Positions 1 through 11,180 of a stretch of 64,000 nt of DNA are shown in pieces (position 1 is the stretch's first letter; every line of letters starts with the position of its first letter). The notes beneath the pieces were generated by a model. That model was not told where the DNA came from. It made no database searches and was given only the letters and a program-made list of their open reading frames with translations. The position numbers and the translations under genes were made by a program. The DNA is from Chrysaora quinquecirrha (taxonomy: Eukaryota; Cnidaria; Scyphozoa; Semaeostomeae; Pelagiidae): NCBI GenBank assembly GCA_014526335.1, contig JACTAT010000233.1, positions 1 through 64,000 of the forward strand, given 5' to 3'.

Positions 1-95
1 TAGATAACCTCAGCTTTTCTTGGGCCGTGAAGTATACATTTTATTATTATAATTTATAATTTTACGAATAAAAATGAATTGAATTGAATGAATTG
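1..95 (+). repeat. Dispersed repeat tail ending in AATTG units
   Basis: The stretch gcttttcttgggccg followed by an AT-rich part and a tgaattgaattgaa run is matched at about 43095-43220. The pentamer-like tail suggests the 3' end of a non-LTR or SINE element. Confidence 0.4.
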
Positions 96-485
96 AAAAT
101 AATCGCTCGCGAAACTGAGACTTATGCGAAAGTAAGATCGCTCAAATTGTAGTTGCAGTGGAATAGCGGAGTGTCGGAGTTGTGGAGGAGCGGAAACTAA
201 CGACCCAGGTAATAAGTTTAGTTGCTTTTTGCGGAGAGTAGGATTTATGTTATGAGTCCATTATTATACAAGCAGTGCTTACAAGACCTTCATAAGGAAT
301 GTCTCTTTGTTTTTCAGAAACACCATTGAAAGTTACAATGTTCCTTGCTTATTCCTTGTTTTCATTTTTGGCTTTGGCTAAACTCCACAGGTAATTTCAA
401 AATCAACTACGTATCATTTTATGGCTTTATTTACTCAATCTTTGCTTTACTGAGAGGCTCCCTAAAAAAAGTTATTTTTTAGAAA

Positions 486-1397
486 TTGCCTGAAAAAATA
501 GATTTTTCAGAGATGCCTGACAAACTAGGTTTTCCGAAATTGCCTGATAAACTAGATTTTTCAGAGTTGCCTGAAAAACTAAGTTTTTCAAAATTGCCTG
601 AAAAACTAGGTTTTTCAAAGTTGCCTGAAAAACTAGGTTTTTCAAAGTTGCCTGAAAAACTAGGTTTTTCAAAGTCGCCTGAAAAACTAGGTTTTTCAAT
701 GTCCTCTGAAAAACTAGGTTTCTCATTCTCAAAGTCGCCTAAAAACTATGTTTTTCAAAGTTGCCTGAAAAACTAAGTTTTTCAAAATTGCCTGAAAAAC
801 TAGGTTTTTCAAAGTTGCCTGAAAAACTAGGTTTTTCAAAGTTGCCTGAAAAACTAGGTTTTTCAAAGTTGCCTGAAAAACTAGGTTTTTCAATGCCCTC
901 TGAAAAACTAGGTTTCTCATTCTCAAAGTCGCCTAAAAACTATGTTTTTCAAAGTTGCCTGACAAACTAGGTTTTTCAAGATTGCCTGAAAACAAGGTTT
1001 TTCAAAGTTGCCTGAAAATCTAGGTTTTTCAAAGTTGCCTGAAAATCTAGGTTTTTCAAAGTTGCCTGAAAAACTAGGTTTTTCAAAGTTGCCTGATAAA
1101 CTAGGTTTGTCAAAGTTGCCTGAAAAACTAGGTTTTTCAAAGTTGCCTGAAAAACTAGGTTTTTCAAAGTTGCCTGAAAATCTAGGTTTTTCAAAGTTGC
1201 CTAAGAAACTGGTTTTTTCAAAGTTGCCTGATAAACTAGGTTTTTCAAAGTTGCCTGATAAACTAGGTTTTTCAAAGTTACCTGATAAACTAGGTTTTTC
1301 AAAGTTGCCTGATAAACTAGGTTTTTCAAAGTTGCCTGATAAACTAGGTTTTTCAAAGTTTCCTGAAAAACGTGGTTTGTCAAAGCATAGTCAATAG
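486..1397. repeat. 27-bp minisatellite (about 33 copies)
   Basis: Tandem units close to ttgcctgaaaaactaggt plus tttttcaaag. Because 27 is a multiple of three and stops are absent, both strands stay open for long stretches: KLPEKLGFS repeats on one strand and NLVFQATLK on the other. There is a larger repeat of about 194 bases (the aaactaagtttttcaaaatt variant recurs at 581 and 775). No splice context or conserved protein was recognised, so I regard it as non-coding. Confidence 0.9.
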
Positions 1398-1827
1398 GAT
1401 AGAACGTTTTTAATACTGCGTTTGTATAACGCGTGTGACTGTTGTGTTTAGAATTTTTTTTCATTTTTCAGTAATTCTTCCTGGTCGCTTGGATTACCTT
1501 TTGTTAACCGAATCGAGGCTTGTTATATCTGGGGACTGGTACCGCTGTTTCTATATACAAACTTTATACATTACGTGATTGGACTCGAATCGAGGCTGCC
1601 TTTCTTGCCATTGATGCTAACCTCGGTTTACTGTGCCGTCGGTGTCATTTGGTCATGGTTAAGGTTTCTTATCGAGTCACTACGTGACGTCAGAAGGTCA
1701 GAGAAAATTGACTGATTTAAATTATATTTTAAAATTGTGATTTAATTATCATAAATGTGAAAAGTTTTATTGATGCAATTGCAGAGTATATGGTAATAAA
1801 CAGTAAATAGTCTTTGAGTTGTACAAA
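1398..1827. other. Unassigned spacer
   Basis: I see no gene, repeat family or RNA here. Confidence 0.4.
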
Positions 1828-1833
1828 AACTTC

Positions 1834-2174
1834 AAAATTGCGATAAACAGCGGAATCATTTTCGGGCATGCTTAAAAGCTTTTTTCGTCTGACACTCCTC
1901 AGAGTATGAACGTCAGAAACTGACCAAAACAATAGACTAAGGCAGAATTTATACCCAGATGCGGCTCGAAGTGCACCAATCAGAAAGAACGAAAAGCTGA
2001 ATTGGCATTGTGTTTTAAACACCAATCAGCTGGGTATAACAAGCTGCATCTCGGTATAAATTCCGCCTTAGTCAATTGTTTCGTTCTGTTTCTGACGTTC
2101 ATACTCTGAGGAGTGTCAGACGAAAAAAGCTTTTAAGTATGCCCGAAAATGATTCCGCTGTTCATCGTAATTTT
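1834..2174. mobile_element. Foldback MITE with about 150-bp arms
   Basis: The left arm (about 1834-1985) returns as its reverse complement at about 2020-2174; shared pieces include acagcggaatcattttcggg, tcagagtatgaacgtcag and ctaaggc.gaatttatac. A second, one-armed relative lies at about 34505-34835. No coding capacity. Confidence 0.8.
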
Positions 2175-2639
2175 AATAAATAGTACTCTATAATATATTA
2201 TAGGGTATTTGATAGTGATAATTGGCAAATTGTCATGCAATACAAAACCGTTGTTGAAAGTTCGACCCCTGGATGGAGACCATGCCTTGATGATCTGTTT
2301 TTGCCGTTGCTATCGTAAGAGCGGCGACGGCCGTCTGCGCAAGGCGTGAATGTGAAATTCGGCCTTCGTAACAGTACTATTATTTTTCAGTTGCCACACC
2401 ATTTTCTCTTCAGCTAACACCTAGATCATAAATAGTTCTGTACAGACTCAAACAGAAGCCCAGTTGAATATCGAAGACACGAACAAAAATAGTATGCAGT
2501 CGTTCCCGCAAGATGTGAATGTGAAATTCTGGGCGAATTTGGTTCGTAATTCTGAATATGCCAGATTTTGAAAAAGATAGACTCCGCAAGGCAGACGTAG
2601 AAAGTTATTTCCTAATAAAATGAAAGATATTAAATGCAA

Positions 2640-2990
2640 TTGATTTGGCAAAGGAAGATAGGCGTTTTCATAGTGGTCTGGGTCGGCGCGACATTTTTCT
2701 GGAAGATGGCGAACATTTTGAGTAGAAGAATTCTATCCAGTCGCAACGACCTGTATTCCAGTCGCTTCAGGAGAGATAGTGCAGTAGATTTTACTTCAAA
2801 TTTATTGCCTTGGAAGACATTTAATCAATTTCCTTTTTTGAGTTTTATCTTGTTTCCTGAGTTTCTGCAGATATTTTCAAGATTAAATGTCGCGGATTCC
2901 TTTCTACTCCTTTTCTTCCATAATGTGAAGCCAAATTTGCTGCACTACCCTATCTTAAGCGACCGCAATCTTACGGCCAGGCAGTTTTAA
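2640..2990. mobile_element. Dispersed element copy (GGTCGGCGCGACATTTTTCTGG family), partial
   Basis: Shares gtcggcgcgacatttttctgg, gtaagaattct.tccagt and tctgcagatattttca with copies at 28331-29147 and 32571-32996. This copy has one clear end; the other end is more diverged. Confidence 0.6.
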
Positions 2991-3310
2991 ACCATTCAAA
3001 AAATCCCCATTCCTCTGGAATATGAATAGCTGCTAATTTTTCATATGCCTAATTATTATCACTTGCTCAAACAATAGATGCATAAACACCTCATTTTTGT
3101 GCTGGTGGCTTTCCAGTTTCGAGATAAATTGGGTATTCGATAAAGGTAAAACAACTCCGAAGGTCGCCTGGTACCCGTATTTCTTCATAGCAAACATATT
3201 TAGTGTTTAGGCGATCTGCGAAATTGCAGAAAATGTCATTTAGGCGAGACGGAATACATCTTTGTCTCCTATTGTAAGATACCTGCTCGGCGCAGTCCCG
3301 CTGTTTCGGC

Positions 3311-3587
3311 CTAAGGCCCTAAACCGATCTATCAAACATTGTTGGTCAAACATTGGAGATTTTTATAAGCAATGTTTTATCGTTTAGCCACCCCACAAGA
3401 CATTTCTTGATAAGAAGAAATTCTGGTGTTTTTGAAAAAACTTCCAAGACATTTTCTGTTTGTCACACCAGAAAATGTTTAACAAGCAATGTTTTGCAAC
3501 CTGGCCAAACGGTAAAACAATTTGCTTGACAATCGAATTTCAGATGTTTGACGAACAATGTTTGATCGTTTGGCCATGGGCCTCAGG
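3311..3587. mobile_element. CAAACATTG-family MITE, copy 1
   Basis: Starts ggccctaaaccgatc..tcaaacattgttgg and ends gaacaatgtttgatcgtttggcc, so the ends are inverted repeats, with internal acaatgttt/aaacattg palindromes. Member of a family with eight copies in this window. Confidence 0.8.
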
Positions 3588-4237
3588 TTAAAAATCGCAT
3601 AGCTTTAGAAGCTTTAAAAGCTTTAAAACCCAAAAAGTTTTTTGTGTTTGAAGTTCTTATTCTTCACCAGGCCTGTTGTCTGCGCTTTTTGTTTCTATCA
3701 TAACTGCGCACTCTAACGTCATAAGACAGGTTTTGTCACGTGGCTTGAAATAATTTTTACATTTGTTTTGTTGTATAATTGATGTCCATATTTGGACGGA
3801 AGATCTTCTCATAATTTATATTTCTGAGTCTTGATAATCAAGCTTTAGAAGGAGTAGGATCGGATCGTTTACAGCCCGTTTCACTTCTGCCAAGAAACTG
3901 AGTTAAGGTTCTTATACTTGATTCATTGAAAATTTGTTCGACGATTTCGATAATTTAGCATTAGAATTTGAAATAGAATACTAACGTGAGTTTCTTCTGC
4001 GCAGGTGTCAACAAGCGTTCGCATCTGATTGGCTGGAAAAAACATACAAGACTTGTTGTATCAACTCAGACACATAATAGGCGACCAGTTAGAATCAGCT
4101 GGTGTCTTCATACAAATACGATCCTTGCCGCTTCTTATCAAGGCTTCATAGCTGACATAGGCCGCTCGTTGCACGCACCGTGTTCAGCACTTCAACTAGA
4201 GTTTATTGCACTGTTGCTAAAAGGAAAACTTGTCAAG
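3588..4237 (+). promoter_or_regulatory. Upstream region and presumed 5' UTR of the tubulin gene
   Basis: No coding sequence recognised. The promoter should lie here if 4238 is the start codon. An inverted CCAAT box (ctgattggctgg, about 4025-4036) sits some 200 bases before the ATG; no convincing TATA box was seen. Confidence 0.35.
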
Positions 4238-4240
4238 ATG
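4238..4240 (+). CDS. Alpha-tubulin coding exon 1 (start codon only)
   Basis: An ATG followed at once by a strong donor (gtaagg). Animal alpha-tubulin genes commonly carry an intron right after the initiator codon, and the next exon opens with the codons for R-E-C, so this ATG restores MREC. I found no better ATG-donor pair in the 2.2 kb upstream of exon 2. The 5' UTR part of the exon extends upstream by an unknown amount. Confidence 0.75.
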
Positions 4241-7200
4241 GTAAGGATTTGAAAACATTTTCTACATTTTGTATTTTGATACTTCGATAACAAGACGATG
4301 CGAAAGTTTTTCTGCTTGCTACAGGGACCATTCCGATCCCCAAAAATTTCTCTCTAATTAACAGACAGTTTTTACATTAATTTTGTTTTTAAATTCGAAC
4401 CAAAGACATCTTCCTTCAAGCTTAGGCCCTGAAAATCCTGAAAATAACTACTATGTAACTATTTCCTGGTTGAAAAGTTTTTTCTTTGATTTTGATATTC
4501 TAAGTTGTTAATTTCATGAGGAAATTGACGATTTAATGTGTGAAAACAATGCAGAATACGGAAAATATTTAATTTCTAACAATTGATAAATGGATGCGGA
4601 AAATTTTTCGGTGATGTTGATTTTTGCGGGTTTTTTTTTCAGAAATTTGGAGGACCTTGGAACTTTTTTGCGTTTTTTTTTTTTAATTCTCTTTTCGCGG
4701 ATCCTTTTATTTGACGTCAGATTCCTCTCGACACTCGAATCAACCGCTGGACCAAAATGACAATTTCTCGTAATAATTGTTGGAGATTTAAGACCAAATT
4801 TTTTGTTTCCATTTCCGAAGCCAACTTTTTACACGTTTGAAAGTTTGCGTCAGACTGGTGGGTAGCACCGATACGTTAACGAAAAAAGCATACATGAAAA
4901 GCTAGCGTTGAGAAAGGAGGGGGGTGACCCGTCCACCCTAGCTGGAAAACTGATTGTTTTCACAGAAATCCCTCGAAAATCCTTTTGCTTTAATAAGAAT
5001 CTCATACACCTTTTTGAAGAGCGACTTGCCCCTCGATTTTCTATAGTTCCTTGCAGTGATGTGCACCTTGGAATTGATTAGTTTAGCAGGGGGCAAACAA
5101 GTCCTCATGTGGGGAACATCCCCCTTACTCTTTGTCTCCGCCCACCTGTTTCCTAAAAGACTCTTTATACACCAAGGATGTTGAAAGCCGATTGGAATTA
5201 CGGTTTTCTTTCTTCATTGTGATTCAAATCGGCAAACGGCGTCCATTCACAGGTTTCATTAACAATTTATGCGAAATGCAATCCTAAATACGTCTAGTTG
5301 CATATTAAATTAATTTTTCCACTTTCTTCACACGACTACCATTCTGTGGGTGTAGTTATCGATATTTAGATAATTACTATCAAACTAAACTTTCAAGTTT
5401 CAGTCAATAGATACTGTCGATTCAGTTATTTATATAATATGTTAAAAGTTAATGTGTATTTATTTTTGTATATCGTGCCGATGTGAAAATTTTTTTACAC
5501 ATCCCCAACCCGGCTACAGATTTTTCTAGAAGGAACACCTTTGTAAGGAACTGGAGCCTGAAAGTTCCCAAAAAATTAAGGAACTTTGTTGAAATTGTCC
5601 TCATTTTGTTAAAAAATTAAGGAACTCCGGCCTAAACTCCGGCCTAGGCTCCATATAAAAAACAAAGTGTATGTAACCTCGTTCTCAGTTTTCAGCCAGT
5701 ATCAGCAACAATTCTCTGCCTCGTTATGGTACAGCAAATGATTAACAGAAGTAGACTTTTTACATGAGACCGTCTTATCAAAACAGCAACAATGACAACA
5801 ACCAAACAGCTGTTTCCTCAGAAAGGTTTGGGGGTTGGTCGTGTGGCATTTCACTTCTCGAAAAAGCGTACGAGATTCCTATTGAAAAAACAGGATTCTT
5901 ACAAGATTCCCACGAAAACAATAGAGATTCCAGCTGAGGGTGAAAGAGATTCCATGGAGTGAATTGCCCCTCGGTAAATGGTGATAGATATAACTAGGGG
6001 TCGTGTAATAGCTAAGCCCAGTACAGTAGCAGCCCTCCTCCCTGGTTCACAATCTGTGCCTTGCTTATATTTTGGCAACCAACTCTCGCTTTTATCTAGG
6101 CAGGCCATCAAGTAAATGTTGTTCTTTAGCAAAGTCGTATTTGAGCTTACTGTGGAACCTCTATGCAAGTGACACCCGCGAACAACGGACTAATATTCTT
6201 GTCGCGAAGGTCGTTTCTTTGCAAAATAGACCTCAAAACCTCTTTACAACGCTCTTTGAACCTTTCTACAACTGGACCGTTAAAAGGAGGTTATTCAACT
6301 TAAGGAAAAGTTAACTTAAGGGTGCTTGACTTGCTTTCTTGGGTAGTTGTTCCAACAGAAACATTCTCCTCTTTGCATGACGTAACTTCCATGTCTTTAA
6401 CCTCTGATTTTTCTTCGCAGAGGGAATGTATATCGCTTCACGTTGGCCAGGCTGGCGTCCAGATGGGCAATGCATGCTGGGAGTTGTACTGTCTTGAACA
6501 TGGGATTGACCCAACAGGGAGAATAGCTGAAGATCGTAAAAATGACGTCAATGATTCGCACACGACTTTCTTCGCTGAGATGGAAAGCGGTCGCCGCGTA
6601 CCAAGAGCGATTTACGTTGATCTGGAGCCCACCGTTGTCGGTAAGATGGTGTTATTAATAAAGTAGAAATTAAGATACGTTTGCGGCTTGTTAAGTCCCT
6701 AGGCTCCATTAATGAAAATATTGAAATTTTTGTGAGGGTATGGTAGATTGGGGCTTATCAGATAGGGGGGGGCTTAAAATTTATAATCAAAACCTATTGT
6801 ACTGTGCTCTTTGCTAGTCATGAAGGATAACGCTTTGACCTAAAGGCACTTATTAGCTGTTATTAATCAGTCCCCAATATAGGGGAGCACTACAAATACG
6901 GAAGAGGGTTGCTTTTCCTTGTATTCAAATTTTAGCTTGAAATAGGGGGAAGGCGAAAATGGGGCGTGTTGTAGAAAGCCGTATAGTTTAAAAGCACAAT
7001 AGCTTTTAAACTATACGGCTACAAGCGACAAATTAAAATGACATGTAAAGCAAAGAAAAGATTAAAAGATAAAGAAATAATGACTAGCCTACTACAATAC
7101 CATATCTGCATTCTAATGAGACTTCGGGGGTATTTAAAACCTGCAATTCTTTGTCTGATATCAGTGATTTGTCCTACAGATATATAAATATGTCTAGTAT

Positions 7201-10200
7201 TATACGCTAGGAATCCTAACCTAATGGTTGGTTGGTTTCTCAATCAATAATACGTTGTCTTCCTCTTCTTAGATGAGGTCCGCACCGGTACATACAAGGA
7301 ACTTTTCCATCCGGACCAAATGATAACCGGAAAGGAAGACGCAGCAAATAATTTTGCACGTGGTCATTATACAGTTGGTAGACAAGTGGTTGATGAAGTA
7401 CTCGATCGTGTCAGAAAGCTGGTAGGATTTGAGTCTTTGAATTTTTTCTATTTTTCCCTTTATTTTCTGTTTTTTTTTAACTTTTATTCCTGCTCGCCTT
7501 TTTTATATAATTTCGTGTCCTTACTGTAACTGATAAGTAGTCTTGGGACAATGAGACCAGGAGACGGGGGAGAAAGGGGAGACTAAGAGGTCTTTTCTTT
7601 TTTGAAATTTTTAATAATAGAGAATTTGCCGCAGTGGGCCATTTAAGGTGCTCCAAAATTTGAGCCATAATCAGGACCTATTTTAAGAGACCTTGATTGG
7701 TCGGGCTTTCATTGTATTGTTGTTTTACGAAAAGGATAATGAAAGAGTCGGGTGACTAGGTTAGAGCGAGTCCCCCCCCCCCCCCCACCCCCTAGTCAGT
7801 ATATTAAAGAGGGTATCTCAATGGCTTAACCACAAAATTCCGGTAGAAGGCTTGACCAGTTCTCTAAAGGCATGCCTTTAATGAGACTTTAATGAGACTT
7901 GGTATCTGGCCATGCGGTAGAAGGCCTTATGTACTGTACCGTTAATTTTTTACCCCTTTGTTTCTAAGAATCATTGACTATTATCATCATTATGTTTCTC
8001 TTAGACTGACGTTTGCGAAGGTCTACAAGGCTTCATCTTGTTCCACTCCTTCGGTGGTGGTACCGGCTCTGGTCTAACAGCTCGTCTCATGGAACGCTTG
8101 TCTGTTGACTTCGGCAAGAAAAGCAAGCTGCAATTCTCCGTCTATCCCGCGCCGCAGGTCTCTACGGCCGTCGTTGAGCCTTACAATTCTGTTCTGACGA
8201 CTCATTTCACATTCGATCACTCAGACTGCGCCTTCATGGTCGATAATGAAGCTATCTATGATATCTGCAGAAAGAATCTGGACATCGAGCGGCCATCATA
8301 CACCAACCTAAATAGGCTCATTAGTCAGGTCGTTTCCTCGATTACTGCGTCTCTTCGATTTGATGGTAAGTGAAAATTTCTTTTATTGCCGCCGCTCGTT
8401 TAAGATCAATTATGAAACGGGGCGATAAAGCAGATAAGTGTGGTACTGTGGTAATTCTCGTCTTCTTTTTGTTGAGATTTTCGAGCCCGTTTATTTTTTT
8501 TTCTGACAACTCTCGGCAAAATTGGAGACCTTGGAGGCTCCAAACTCTCCTGACTCGAGAGCTGGAAAACTTCGCAAACTTCGCAATAAAATTTTTTCCA
8601 AATAAACTTCTCTAAAGTCTTCCGTTTTTCAAAAAAATGCGCTTCTTGGTCCTGGAAACGACAGCCTATTTTTTCAGAATTCGGAAGAGAAAGTAGTCGC
8701 AAATGAAACGCATAGTTAGCCTATAAAGTAGGACCATTTTAAGCTTAGCGTCCCGCTTGAATTACCGCTTTCCTGATTGGGGTTAGTAATATGATGAAAT
8801 ATACGAGTATATATGATGATAATAAACAGCTGTGATTTAATCACAGAAGCTTTTCGGTTTTATAACCATCCTCAGTGTTTACTTTCCTCGTTTTGGGCAC
8901 CAATTTCCTATTAAAAAGCATGTACACGTATAGAAGCTTATATTTCTGGGGCAGACCTGTGATTTTGGGAGCTGTTCCCGAGCCCCAGTACAGAGTTTCT
9001 TAGAACGTTTCTTAGAATGCCAAACGACTGTAAATCGCCAGCTTCATCTTGTCAGTTTACCCGAAATTTGCCAGTGTCAGCCTTTTAAAGAATAAAAATG
9101 GTGGCTTGAAGATATAGCTTGAAGAAACGGACTTTCTTTTTACTTAAGATTAGTTGGAATAACATTTACTTCTTTTTTCTAAGGTGAACTGAACGTCGAC
9201 CTAAATGAGTTCCAAACAAACTTGGTTCCCTATCCAAGAATCCACTTCCCATTGGCTAGTTTTGCTCCAATCATATCAGCTGAAAAGGCATACCATGAAC
9301 AGCTACATACAAGTGAGATCACAACTGCTGTGTTCGAACCATGCAACCAGATGGTGAAATGCGACCCAAGAACGGGTAAATACATGGCATGCTGTTTGCT
9401 TTATAGAGGCGATGTGGTCCCCGGTGATGTCAATGCTTCAATTGCTAAGATTCGTGCCATGCATACGATCCAGTTTGTTGATTGGTGTCCAACTGGTTTC
9501 AAAGTCGGTATCAACCATCAGCCTGCTACTGTTGTACCGGGTAAGTTAAGCTTTTAGTAGTGAAAATGATAACTAGAAGCTTATACATGTTTATGAGATA
9601 GCAAATGTGTGATTAATAATTTTTTGCTATCGACTATATATTCGACTGCACTTTCCAGCAGTCATCATCAGAGTCAATGATGATAAATGCTGATAATTGC
9701 AGGCGATAGCAAACCATTTTTCCTCTTTCGTTTGTAATGTCATAAAAATCTCTAAGCTTCTAGTAATTCTTTTCATTATCAAGTTGTATGCCCATTTGGA
9801 TTTATAAGCTGTCAATCCTTTATCATTCTTGATGGTTTTAATAGTCAAGGTACTGTGACGTCGTGGTCCAATCCAATTGGCTGGTTGTGTCTGGAGCTCA
9901 GTGGGGTCAGGGTTCGCATCAATCGCATCAGCAAGGGTCGATGTCTTGTCATCTGCCAGGATTGCGTCAGAACCAGGGTCGATATCTCGTTAGTTCACCT
10001 AGTTCTGAGATCTTAGCAGCTGTTGCTAAAGCGCCAATTCAGCCTCACCTTCAAATCAAGGTAGGCTGACTATGAGGTTGGTTCTAGAGTAGTTAAGGCG
10101 TTTGGATAACGATCGATAGGTGGTGGATTCGTTTCTTGTTATCATCGCATTCTCTAAGCCTACAGTGTCAACGTGCTGTCCATCCCTCCAACTTCGGTAG

Positions 10201-10729
10201 GTTAATAAGCAATCCTTGGACAGGCTTTTTGTTCCATGATATCAAGCCTGGAAGGTATGGCTACAAGCTGCCGATAGGTATGTTTAGCTTAAGCATGGCC
10301 GAGGGGCATTCAAGAACCTTGCATTGGGAGAATTATCGAAACGAATCAGTTTACGCTCGAAACTACAGTGGAAGTCTAGCCTTTTTAGTGTTTCTTGTTG
10401 TTTAATGGAAACCAAACGACAGAAAGGAAATCGCTACAGCAATGAATGAATCCTATTACTTGTTTTTAGGTGGTGATCAGAGTAAATCAAATCGATCCGT
10501 TTGCATGCTTAGCAACACGACTGCCATGGCCTCGCTTTGGGCTCGCCTCGATCACAAATTCGACCTGATGTACAGAAAAAGAGCGTTTGTTCATTGGTAT
10601 GTTGGTGAAGGCATGGAAGAAGGGGAGTTCAACGAAGCCAGGGAAGACCTTGCTGTCCTTGAGAAGGATTATGAAGAAGTCGGGGAATCCCCAGCTGACG
10701 AGGAAGAAGGAGAGGGTGAAGAATATTAA
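4238..10729 (+). CDS. Alpha-tubulin, divergent, complete gene (6 coding exons)
   Basis: Alpha-tubulin pairs with beta-tubulin to form the GTP-binding heterodimer of microtubules. Coding exons are 4238-4240, 6421-6640, 7273-7421, 8005-8365, 9184-9540 and 10470-10729, all with GT-AG borders and matching phases, giving 449 codons (family 448-452). The intron directly after the ATG and the 220/149-base second and third exons match the usual animal alpha-tubulin layout. Visible signatures are the MREC start, GGGTGSG in the GTP-binding loop, the catalytic glutamate in the DLNEFQTNL segment, and a C-terminal acidic tail ending EGEEY, so the detyrosination substrate is kept. Oddities: residue 40 is arginine instead of the acetylatable lysine, the K40 loop is one residue shorter, and substitutions run through the body, for example [10 protein letters not shown] where GDLAKVQRAV is usual. 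This points to a specialised or fast-evolving paralogue. The family call is very secure; the exact isotype is unknown. Confidence 0.95.
4241..6420 (+). other. Tubulin intron 1 (2.2 kb)
   Basis: Phase-0 intron directly after the ATG. It contains one repeat copy at about 5829-5972 and related sequence near 4965-5040; otherwise nothing recognisable. Confidence 0.7.
5829..5972. mobile_element. Small repeat ending in gagtgaattgcccctc
   Basis: Reverse-complement relative at 35333-35467 (shares ttttcgtgggaatcttgtaag and aatctcgtacgctttt); looser relatives at about 4965-5040, 30937-31066 and 53745-53815. Probably a MITE family. Confidence 0.55.
6421..6640 (+). CDS. Alpha-tubulin coding exon 2
   Basis: Starts after a cag acceptor with [20 protein letters not shown] and ends in VDLEPTVV with one leftover base before gtaaga. 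It contains the nucleotide-binding N-terminal strand and the K40 loop, which reads [13 protein letters not shown]: arginine at residue 40, lysine at 41, one residue fewer than usual. Confidence 0.95.
6977..7020. repeat. Perfect 18-bp hairpin in tubulin intron 2
   Basis: agccgtatagtttaaaag and its exact reverse complement are separated by 8 bases (cacaatag). It is far from both splice sites (exons at 6640 and 7273). No known function. Confidence 0.85.
7273..7421 (+). CDS. Alpha-tubulin coding exon 3
   Basis: Joins exon 2 through a split GAT codon and reads [16 protein letters not shown], then [16 protein letters not shown], ending in RVRKL before gtagga. Its 149-base length equals the classical alpha-tubulin exon 3. 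The usual I-G-K-E-I-I is V-G-R-Q-V-V here. Confidence 0.95.
8005..8365 (+). CDS. Alpha-tubulin coding exon 4 (GTP-binding core)
   Basis: Begins [10 protein letters not shown] and carries the tubulin signature [11 protein letters not shown], followed by [14 protein letters not shown] and [15 protein letters not shown]. It ends [10 protein letters not shown] with a phase-1 donor gtaagt. The bases after the signature encode LTARLMERL where FTSLLMERL is usual. Confidence 0.96.
9184..9540 (+). CDS. Alpha-tubulin coding exon 5
   Basis: Opens with the split glycine codon and [18 protein letters not shown]; the glutamate of NEFQ is the residue that stimulates hydrolysis of GTP on the neighbouring beta subunit. 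It continues [20 protein letters not shown] and [16 protein letters not shown], ending in VVPG before gtaagt. Confidence 0.95.
9849..10060 (+). mobile_element. SINE-like element A in tubulin intron 5
   Basis: Contains gtggtccaatccaattggct, an inner gggtcgatatct resembling a pol III B box, and the ending ctcaccttca. Same family at 30547-30755, 33398-33567 (minus), 47196-47375 (minus), 51789-51898 and 56045-56222. Confidence 0.7.
10150..10280 (+). mobile_element. tRNA-SINE body fragment, diverged
   Basis: aagcctacagtg..aac.. gctgtccatccctcc, cggtaggttaataagcaatc and ggctacaagctgc match the body of the tRNA-headed SINE copies at 37668-37895 and 59341-59570. The tRNA head is missing. Confidence 0.5.
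10470..10729 (+). CDS. Alpha-tubulin coding exon 6 and stop
   Basis: After a tttttag acceptor it encodes the last alpha-tubulin segment: [37 protein letters not shown], then a glutamate-rich tail ending in tyrosine and TAA at 10727-10729. A tail lysine is absent and the tail has a Ser-Pro pair. No AATAAA is visible close by; ATTAAA variants occur at the stop and near 11067. Confidence 0.95.
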
Positions 10730-11180
10730 ATTTTCAAACTGAGGCTGTCTTATATATTGTTTCTGCTCACGTAATTAGTCTTTTTGTACGAGGCTAGCTC
10801 AAGTGATTGAAATTTGTAATTTTAGGCTACGTTCTTTCAAATTTTTAAAAATTACCGCCTTACTGTATTCTGGACCATTTCTTAAACATAACTTTGAGTG
10901 ACTTTCAATAGACTTAGCTGAAGTATACTATATTGGGCCTAGATAGCTATGTATGCACAATATCAATAGATTTGTCAATAGTTTTACACATTTTCAATTT
11001 GATTCTTAAAAAAATAACACAACTTTGTCAATCACGGTTGTCTTTGTCTACAAGCGCATCTTAAGTTATTAAATACATAAGAGTAATTAAAACACACCTT
11101 CTGCAAATCTTTTATACTTCTTAACCCTTCTTAAGCCTACAAGGAGATTGCCATTACAATTCGACCATTAAATCGACCAG
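10730..11180. other. 3' flank of tubulin gene
   Basis: Presumed 3' UTR and spacer, AT-rich, nothing else recognised. Confidence 0.4.

Noticed and set aside
3986..4252. 88-codon frame just before the tubulin intron
   Set aside because: It overlaps the presumed 5' UTR and the tubulin start in another frame, and no homologue is recognised.
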